Assembly: GCA_000149265.1 (NCBI GenBank)
Contig: CH002031.1
Span: forward strand, 1-64,000
Reading direction: 5' to 3'
DNA length: 64,000 nucleotides
Source: Ciona savignyi
Taxonomy: Eukaryota; Chordata; Ascidiacea; Phlebobranchia; Cionidae
The position numbers and the translations under genes are program-made. This document shows, piece after piece, positions 58,801-64,000 of this stretch (positions are counted from its first letter, which is position 1; each line of letters starts with the position of its first letter). The notes beneath the pieces were generated by a model, which saw only the letters and a list, made by a program, of their open reading frames with translations, was not told the DNA's origin and did no database searches.

Positions 58801-59710
58801 ATTCCGTTCTTGCAGCTAGTACATTGCATGGTGGACTGCGATTTTTCTTCATTTCTGCAAATTTATATTCATCATATATGCATCTATAGTACCAATATTA
58901 TACTGTCAACCAAAATCGTAACCAGGCCATTTGCGCTATCGTATTATCGCTTGGATCGTTTGGAGCGCTTGGATCTCTTACCATACTTTGAAGGGGTTAA
59001 AGTTAGTTCTGGGGTTGAGATTAGTGTTTGGGACAGGGTTACTATTACTTTCCATAGAAATCTAAGTGATCCAAGCGCTCCAAGCGATCCAAGCGGTCCT
59101 GTAGTATTTAGAGGCACCCATTGTATCAGCCTCTACCTAGTCAGTTGTGGACATCACCTAAACACAATGAATTAATGGATTGTACTAAAAAGGAACTTCC
59201 CAATAATATACAACACACTGCAATAGCTTTATAACTAGATTGTGGGCAACAGTATGGTAAGCGTTATAGGTAACCTAAAGGCTGTTGGATCGAAACTGGT
59301 TGCTAGCAAGTCGCTTTACTAATCTGCAGGACATCTGCGGTGTGATAGGAGCGGGACAGCACATTAATTTGTGGGACAGTGGGAAGAGGGGCGGATGGGT
59401 ATTTTCGTCACTAACATGAGCAGTACAGGGTAATGCCTTACCCAAGGACACAACCGACTAACTAGCGACCAGTTTCGAACCTGCAACCTTTCGATTGAAA
59501 GACGATTTGCACACTGCACACTTCAATATGCCGAAAAGTGCCATACTTTCCATACTGGCTCACAACACAACACACTGCAATAACTCTGGAAACACAGATG
59601 CAAAACAGTTCCATCTTACCTTTCGGATCAAGCAATGTGTTAGATGGTTCCACAATATCAATTGTAATATCCTCTTTAACATTTTGCTCGTTTGTAGGAA
59701 CTTGGTCCAT
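36900..59710 (-). CDS. abcg2: ABCG2-like half ABC transporter, gene B (19 exons)
   Basis: Exons in transcription order: 59710-59620, 58854-58779, 58551-58490, 57756-57672, 53926-53867, 51010-50896, 50334-50182, 48016-47859, 47545-47394, 45609-45508, 43470-43345, 42871-42744, 42015-41930, 41501-41412, 41173-41049, 39814-39660, 39058-38969, 37814-37678, 37086-36900. They join to 2178 nt in frame (725 aa). Walker A is at about 117-124, VSGGE at 223-227, catalytic Glu at 248, H-loop His at 280 and the YYR of helix 3 at about 504. The N-terminus is about 40 residues longer than in gene A and spread over four small exons. Loop 3 has three Cys and sequons NST and NLT. From Walker A onward intron phases match gene A exon for exon. 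Its second core intron houses a 2.3-kb THAP element. Role inferred as a dimeric exporter. Confidence 0.92.
37126..37345 (-). mobile_element. tRNA-SINE copy (partial)
   Basis: Antisense, lacking the head, in the last intron of gene B. Further partial antisense copies are at 37885-38010 and 38140-38350. Confidence 0.8.
38360..38759. mobile_element. hAT-type MITE with perfect 8-bp target duplication, inside a SINE
   Basis: Starts CAGCGTTTCTCGAAC and ends GTTTGAGAACCACTG. GCCTAAAG flanks both sides (38352-38359 and 38760-38767). The interrupted host is an antisense tRNA-SINE that continues as AATAAGATTGACTAGCT beyond the element. Confidence 0.9.
39920..40802. mobile_element. piggyBac-type non-autonomous element
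   Basis: TTAA (39916-39919 and 40803-40806) flanks inverted ends CCCGTTAACTGCCG and CGGCAGTTGAAGGG. A subterminal palindrome (CTGTCGACTCAAGTCGACAG) follows the left end. Inside, 40263-40379 encodes a 38-aa remnant ([20 protein letters not shown]) like the start of piggyBac transposases; no catalytic domain remains. Confidence 0.8.
40263..40379 (+). pseudogene. piggyBac transposase N-terminal remnant
   Basis: 38 codons ending in TGA. The [18 protein letters not shown] stretch resembles the acidic, Ser-rich N-termini of piggyBac transposases. Truncated far short of the roughly 500-600 aa family length. Confidence 0.5.
41186..41310. repeat. 34-nt tandem repeat, about 4 copies
   Basis: Unit TTTAACACCAGATTGGTGGG..., 12 bp from the acceptor of the gene B exon at 41173. 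The homologous intron of gene A also has an array, but of unrelated sequence. Confidence 0.85.
42862..42985. repeat. tandem duplication spanning the acceptor of the gene B exon at 42871
   Basis: GAGCCTAG + ...AAAGGGAATTTCCCTAATTT occurs twice about 72 bp apart, so a second CTAG|GCTC-like acceptor lies upstream of the real one. Confidence 0.8.
43495..44030. repeat. tandem repeat of about 170 bp, three copies
   Basis: Units start near 43503, 43670, 43839 and (partial) 44016 with AAGTTTTTGGATAAG and share TAGAAGCGTTTATAATACAT. In a gene B intron, no coding potential. Confidence 0.88.
44519..44618. other. assembly gap (100 N)
   Basis: Exactly 100 N, the customary size for a gap of unknown length, in a gene B intron. 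Confidence 1.
46240..46505 (+). mobile_element. tRNA-SINE copy
   Basis: Sense copy in gene B between exons 9 and 10 (transcript order), head truncated. Confidence 0.85.
47099..47373 (+). mobile_element. tRNA-SINE copy
   Basis: Sense copy ending about 20 bp from the gene B exon at 47394. Confidence 0.85.
47676..47858. repeat. 19-20-nt minisatellite abutting the gene B signature-exon donor
   Basis: About eight copies of ATTTATCGGCAACACTGAA leading into GCAACACTGCTCACC, the donor region. Same position and same GGCAACACTGA core as the 29-nt array of gene A. Confidence 0.9.
47859..48016 (-). CDS. abcg2: gene B exon with signature and Walker B
   Basis: Encodes the same 52 complete codons as gene A exon 5, with four silent differences. 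Neighbouring exons of the pair are clearly diverged. Confidence 0.93.
48702..48905. mobile_element. G-rich MITE copy
   Basis: Starts GGGGGAAACTAAAAGAAGGG and ends CTTTTAGCGTTGCCCC, in gene B intron between the exons at 48016 and 50182. Confidence 0.8.
51821..52198 (+). CDS. P2X7 C-terminal-type cysteine domain protein in the element
   Basis: 125 aa from the first ATG (51821); an internal ATG at residue 7 is an alternative. Residues 65-84 (TWCRCKNC ... ECLCC) and 100-119 ([20 protein letters not shown]) follow the Cys pattern of the intracellular zinc-binding domain at the C-terminus of P2X7 receptors, which also occurs in stand-alone and transposon-linked animal proteins. The domain appears to stop before its usual end, so it may be truncated. 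The acidic N-terminal half is unrecognised. No membrane segment, so this is not a receptor. Shares its last 64 bases with the opposite THAP reading frame. Confidence 0.7.
   Translation: MYVTLKMDDSFQHSGMDERSFIVHNKTTQIYLCAFEPRKTSESIFEDASPIEENVYLETLPIDMTWCRCKNCILMDTPQECLCCMNVHAFVHKILPDWTCITKSPYFSIICLDKEVLEVALDVLG
52135..52500 (-). CDS. THAP zinc-finger protein in the element
   Basis: 121 aa. THAP C2CH pattern: Cys 6, Cys 11, Cys 58, His 61, with FHRFP at 27-31, Trp 41 and the TVPTIL box at 85-90 (AVPTIF in the consensus). THAP domains bind DNA and are common in P-element-like and other transposases, so this protein probably binds the element's ends. After the finger there is only a Ser-rich tail; no catalytic domain follows. 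Confidence 0.85.
   Translation of the reverse strand: MIGVYCFAPGCTNSYYSTQNSNPPVLFHRFPHNDKKRLKQWIQQCKRSKLPGKRTAVCSAHICDKDYHSKIVFEMMKTNHLVKNTVPTILNFSDYDFKHSDQPSTSSATSRTSLSKQIIEK
53867..53926 (-). CDS. abcg2: gene B exon with Walker A
   Basis: Identical in all 60 bases to gene A exon 2 (23270-23329), with similar flanking intron sequence on the donor side for about 100 bases. Confidence 0.93.
54000..55254. other. gene B intron, unremarkable
   Basis: AT-rich, between the Walker A exon and the N gap. One SINE-like fragment near 54195. Nothing else recognised. Confidence 0.55.
55255..55440. other. assembly gap (186 N)
   Basis: Cuts the possible alternative first exon of gene B. Confidence 1.
55441..55538 (-). 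CDS. abcg2: possible alternative first exon of gene B, cut by an N gap
   Basis: ATG at 55538 in a good context (GAGAAATGAG) begins [20 protein letters not shown], which resembles the ABCG2 N-terminus in style (including FTEG), and stays open into the 186-base gap where the rest of the exon and its donor would lie. It would be a single-exon start like that of gene A. Could instead be a gene remnant. Confidence 0.5.
55539..57671. other. gene B 5' intron, AT-rich
   Basis: No repeat family or coding region recognised, apart from an (AT)n run at about 56814-56838. Confidence 0.6.
57672..59710 (-). CDS. abcg2: gene B distal 5' exons (N-terminal extension)
   Basis: Four exons (91, 76, 62 and 85 nt) with AG/GT ends: [14 protein letters not shown] at the start, [12 protein letters not shown] (aligning with ABCG2 LSFHNI) and finally QRILQNV. 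The last ends AG|GTAAGT and joins to T-GGA at 53926 to give SGIMKPG. The start ATG is 59710-59708. Confidence 0.85.
58046..58330 (-). mobile_element. tRNA-SINE copy
   Basis: Diverged antisense copy in the 5' introns of gene B. Confidence 0.8.
58948..59094. mobile_element. MITE with CGCTTGGATC inverted ends
   Basis: Ends CGCTTGGATCGTTTGGAGCG and GATCCAAGCGCTCCAAGCG are inverted repeats. The centre shares the TTCTGGGGTTGAGATTAGTG core with the G-rich MITE family although the termini differ. Confidence 0.75.
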
Positions 59711-59864
59711 GTTCAACTATACTAACGCTATCACAGTAATAACTTAACAGTGCTACTAGAAACCAAACTGCCAAGAAATTGCAAATTTAATTCGACCAAA
59801 TTTTTTGCAAGATCAAAAATACAATCGGCGGCATGAAATATTACTTCATAACAATAAACATGCG

Positions 59865-59872
59865 TTACGTAA
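59865..59872. promoter_or_regulatory. TTACGTAA palindrome upstream of gene B
   Basis: Perfect 8-bp palindrome of the PAR-bZIP/C/EBP type 155 bases upstream of the distal gene B ATG. Such sites are expected by chance in AT-rich DNA. Confidence 0.25.
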
Positions 59873-60837
59873 CTGATGTGCTCTTTTGCGACCCTTAGCG
59901 AATGCCTATCTCAACTATCTCTACCGGCAGGTGCAAAATGAGTTTATACAATTTTTTTCTTATTTATTTAATACAGAAAATCTACCGAAATTAGAAATTT
60001 CTTTCTCTGTGTTTAATACCCATCAAAACTTGTTAAAACTGCATATATATCAAAATACACGCTTTATGTTAAATCATTTACTCCTACCAGACAAAATTAA
60101 TAAAAACTGGACATTTTTTATTTCGCGGTTAGTCAGCTTGTGCGATTATCGTTTTTTGTATAGCTTTGTAGCCATTCTTAGTTCTGTTATCGACTGTCAA
60201 AGCTTGTGTGGCCACTGTTAACCGCTAACACCGACCGAAAAACGTCAGACACACGACTACTGCAGGTTCCCCAGTTAATGTAGAACGAACAGATGTAAGT
60301 GGCATAAACGGATACTAGCAGGGACAACGATTATAAAAATACTGCAAAAGACAACTCTAAAATATACATAAATTGTTAAACGGTCGTCTGGCCGAATAGT
60401 TAACGCTTCTTAGTGACGAGCCTATAATGGGTTCAAAATTTACTCCTCTAAAAAATAATATACAAAACAATCGCATAGACGAAGGGTTAACGCGATAGGA
60501 TAGGATAGGATATTCATCTTTATCCCCGTGAATGGGAAAACCAAGGGAGTTAACACACGGGCAATCGTCAGATCACCTCGCGCCCATCGTCGAGACCAAT
60601 ACATATCCCGAATTGTATATATAAACGGTCTTATTACCGAGCCCATCATGGGTCGAAACTTTGCCCGGTTAAAATGTATCAATAAAAGTTCCCTGAAAGC
60701 CCGTCGACTTGTCAAGCAAAGGGCAGCAATGTCATGTTCACAACTATTAGCTGGTAAGTGAATTTGCCTGCTTATATATGATATTCATGTTTATACTCGT
60801 GAATGGGAAAACCAAGGGGGTTAACACACGGGCAATC

Positions 60838-60960
60838 GTATGGTCGTGTGGCCGAATGGTTAACGCGGCCGATACATATAGGGCCTACCGACTTACATAA
60901 TAAAACGGTTTTAGCAACGAACCGATCGTGGTTTCGAATCTAAGAGCAAAAAAAAGTAAA
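60838..60960 (+). repeat. tRNA-like dispersed repeat, second family
   Basis: Begins GGTCGTGTGGCCGAATGGTT and contains GGTTTCGAATCTAAG. The long spacer between the two boxes and the lack of an acceptor stem argue for a SINE-like derivative rather than a tRNA gene. Confidence 0.6.
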
Positions 60961-61204
60961 AACACACGGGCAATCAAGATCACCTCGCGCCCACCGTCGG
61001 GTTACAGGAGCTATTGCATTGTATTGTGGATGAATTATACGTTCTTTCAATTTGATAAAAACCATCATTCCACTAGTTTCAGACACTGCCCATTATAACA
61101 ATTGCTTTAAATACCACAACGGTCAGCATTTAAGCACAAGTTGTTTTAATATTCTTAATATTTTAACCACATTGTTATTGGTTTGTAGTAAATATTTTGG
61201 AAAC

Positions 61205-61440
61205 AAAAACTAGTTTGAAACTGGTTTTCAAACGGTTGTGTCTTTGAGCAAGGTAATTTAAGGTCATTGCATGAACCAAGTGGATCGATTAGTTTAATCA
61301 AATTAAAGAAACGTCTGAATAATACACAACACACTGCAATAGCTTCAATATCCCGGTGGTGGCCGCGAGAGGATCTGACGATTTTCCGTGTGTTAATGCC
61401 CATTGTGTTTCCAGCTACTGGGAAACGTGAATATCCTCTT
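61205..61440 (+). mobile_element. tRNA-SINE copy (diverged)
   Basis: Sense copy with weakened head, in the gene B-granulin spacer. Antisense fragments lie at 60490-60600, 60780-60838 and 60963-61040. Confidence 0.75.
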
Positions 61441-62660
61441 TTATTCTAAAGAAATCTTGCGAATGACTACTGTTTCAAATGTTAATGTCCTTGGTCCGTG
61501 TAAACAGAAATTATAAAGGAATGAATCACTAAAGCATATCTTCAGACGAAGAAAATTTAATCTGAAACTCCATTATAAACTTTGAAGTGCGATTGTTACT
61601 AACCGAATTTGCATAAGAAAAAAAGGTTGGATAATTCATAAAACGAACCGAAAAAGTCGTGACCAGGAACTAAAACGTCTCCAGACGAAGGAAAATTAAA
61701 CAAAAACTCCCTTATCATAAACTTTGCAGTATTTTTAATATTTTTTTTTTATTTTTTTTACCGACCCAAGTTTCGAACTCAAGGTGGCATGGTTACTAGG
61801 ACCGTTTTTGTATAGGAGTAGGTATATGTATCGGTCGCGTTAACCATTTGGCCTCACGACCGTACAAACTTTGCAGTAAGATTGCTACAAAATAGGTTTG
61901 TGCACAAACGCCACGGATTTACAGTGAAAAGGTTGGGACATTCATGTAACGAACCGAAAAACGTGACCAGGAACTATTTTCAACGGGGAAAAACGTGCTA
62001 TGGAATGTATATAATCCATCACCACGTGAACCACTCCATGTAAACAACAAAATGCGTTGAGAACAGTAGCTTATTTCAGATCAAAGTTTTGACATCGTCG
62101 TTTCCAAGCTTCCTGTTTACGGCGAATAGAATTATTGTGTATTGTGTTGCAAGATTGCTAAGTGCCTGGTTCGCTGCGCAGTTTGTTTAGACGGGTTTCT
62201 TTAATATTATAAAATGTGCAGGCTTATATAGTGTCAGATAATACTGCAGTCAGTATTTTTTACCAGAAAAGTAGTTTCTAGAACTCATTTGTAGTGATTG
62301 CACGGATCGCTTTACCGCACACTTTTCTTCGAGGCTTGGTGTAACTTTTTATAAACATTTATTTGTTGTATTTTTATTTTATTTATTTTTATATGGGTTT
62401 AGCAACCACGTCTAATTATACCAAAACTTAATAATTGATTGGTTCTTAGACATGTTCTAACGACTGTCGTTTTGTCGTTTTTTCCCGTTTTCCAAATTTG
62501 TATCAAAGGTCCTGTTCATGTTTGCATCGTGGAAACAAAAAATAAACCAAACCAAACTAAACTAGTGCAGACAATCCCTGCTCTGCTGACGTTTATTTAT
62601 TATTATTAACATAATAACACCTCATTTATATCCAAACAGCAAGAAAGGAATAAGTCGAAA

Positions 62661-64000
62661 ATGCAGCTGTTTTATTTTGTGTCTTGTTTAGTCATCCAGG
62701 CACTATTACAGCCTAGCAGTGCTGCCAGTGATGTTCAAGAAAATACTTCTATGCCGTGTGATCCCACGCATTCCTGTCCCACTGGCAACACTTGCTGTCC
62801 GGATTTGTCCGGTCATTGGATTTGCTGTCCGCAGGGTCACATGTGTATGTTCGGTAAATGTGTCAGTATGAGCGAAGCAATTTCCATTCCTTCTAATACG
62901 GATAATACAGGTAAATTTCATTTCATACGGTGTCCATGTCTATTCCTGGTGAATACAAAAATACAAGGGCGTTATTACACCGGAAATCATTAGATTACAT
63001 CGGGTCACCATAGCTATTACAGTTAGTTATGTTTGATTGAGACGTTAGTTTTAATACAACCAATAAATGCAGCAAAACGTTAGCGTGAAAATACTTTATA
63101 CCTTATACCTTGTGTATTTGGCCTATATAAAAAAGATCGCCGCGAATCCTCAATCTTTATTTTCCAGATGCTCTCGTTAAAGTTCCGGCATCACCAGTGC
63201 AGAGCAGTGCTTCCAGTGATAGCCAAGAAATTACTTCTGTGCGGTGTGATCGCACGCATTACTGTCCAACTGGAAACACTTGCTGCAGACATCGGTACGG
63301 GCAATGGGCCTGCTGTCCGATGCGCCATGTAAGTTACTTGTACATACCTAGGTTAGTTCATTCATTTTTGCCCGTGTGTTAAATACCAATAAATTAAACA
63401 AACCACAACACAGGATTTTTTACCGAGCTAAGTTGCGAACCGGTGATGTGCTCTTCACTAAGAACGTTTTTGTATGGAAGTCGGTATATGTATCGGTCGC
63501 GTTAACCATTCGGCCACACGACCGTACAGCTCAGCACAGGATCAGCATAAGGCAAAACCAACAGTTGTTAAAACACGTCATTAAAAAAAACAATATAAAA
63601 ATCAAAAATAGTGAATTTTTTTATGGGTCGTGGTTGACAGTTTTGTTGATTTAGGATATAGGATATTTATGTTTATCCCCGTGAATGGGAAAACCAAGGG
63701 GGGTAAGCACACGGGCAACCGTCAGATCACCTTGCGCTCACCGTCGAGTTACCGGAGCTATTGTAGTGTGTTGTATATGATTCACATGTTTCTTTAATTT
63801 GGTAGAACCCATTAATCCGCTGGACTCAGGCAATGTCCGTAAAGTACCTTGCCCAAGGTCACAACCGAGTAGCTAGCGACCAGTTTCGCACCTTCAACCT
63901 TTCGATTGAAAAGGCCACGCACTTAACCGCCAGACTAACCTGCCGGATTTGCAGGCAGTTTGCTGCATGGACCGCCTTCACTGCTGCCCGCACGGATACA
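62661..64000 (+). CDS. grn: secreted granulin precursor, 5' part (3 exons seen)
   Basis: Exons 62661-62910, 63168-63328 and 63955 to beyond the window end, all AG/GT and phase-consistent. The ATG opens a hydrophobic signal peptide (MQLFYFVSCLVIQALLQ, cleavage probably after the following Ala/Ser). Exon 1 encodes CDPTHSCPTGNTCC ... WICCPQGHMCMFGKC, a shortened granulin with 8 Cys. Exon 2 repeats the linker (SSASSDSQEITS beside SSAASDVQENTS) and the first half of a second granulin (CDRTHYCPTGNTCC ... WACCP). Exon 3 continues it with AVCCMDRLHCCPHGY, the normal second half. Granulins are extracellular growth-factor or lysosomal Cys-rich modules of about 12 Cys. The remainder lies outside the window. 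Confidence 0.9.
63653..63947 (-). mobile_element. tRNA-SINE adjoining the granulin exon 3 acceptor
   Basis: Full-length antisense copy whose head end (CTAACCTGCCGGA) stops 7 bp before the exon at 63955, so it supplies the sequence where the branch point should lie. Confidence 0.9.

Larger units (their letters stand above)
59711..62660. other. divergent spacer between gene B and granulin
   Basis: Would carry both promoters. Contains SINE fragments, second-family tRNA-like repeats (60380, 60838, 61753), a dispersed repeat at 62380-62570 and a perfect TTACGTAA at 59865-59872. No gene recognised. Confidence 0.6.

Noticed and set aside
59886..60221. 111-codon plus-strand open frame upstream of granulin
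   Set aside because: AT-rich codons, no domain, no splice or promoter context; probably chance.

Overview
The window looks like a chordate, most likely tunicate (Ciona-like), genome segment. It has AT-rich intergenic DNA, compact exons split by many short introns, and very many copies of one tRNA-headed SINE. Its gene families are animal ones: an ABCG2-type half-transporter pair, a Rab11-FIP and a granulin. Gene models were built by hand from splice signals, reading-frame continuity and family resemblance; no search or transcript data were available. There are three runs of N (24998-25448, 44519-44618, 55255-55440).

Layout. (1) 552-8010, plus strand: the 3' part of a Rab11 family-interacting protein gene, seven exons including a candidate 11-nt microexon; its 5' end lies outside the window. 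(2) 9725-24187, minus strand: a complete 16-exon ABCG2-like half transporter (gene A, 644 aa predicted), convergent with the Rab11-FIP gene. (3) 24188-36899: intergenic, mostly repeats and one N gap. (4) 36900-59710, minus strand: a second, tandem ABCG2-like gene (gene B, 19 exons, 725 aa predicted), with a possible alternative first exon at about 55.5 kb next to an N gap. (5) 62661 to the end, plus strand: the 5' part of a secreted granulin gene, divergent from gene B.

The two ABCG genes share exon boundaries and intron phases throughout the core, so they are tandem duplicates. Most exons have diverged a lot, but exon 2 (Walker A) is identical and exon 5 (signature and Walker B) differs at only four, all synonymous, bases. 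This mosaic points to local gene conversion. Each would need to dimerise to form a working membrane exporter.

Mobile and repeated DNA fills introns and spacers: the tRNA-derived SINE, a second tRNA-like family, hAT-type MITEs with perfect 8-bp target duplications, a piggyBac-type remnant flanked by TTAA, a G-rich MITE family, and a 2.3-kb element in gene B with 580-bp inverted arms. That element carries a THAP zinc finger and a P2X7 C-terminal-type cysteine domain on opposite strands. Several introns also hold tandem duplications that begin at, and copy, an authentic splice site.
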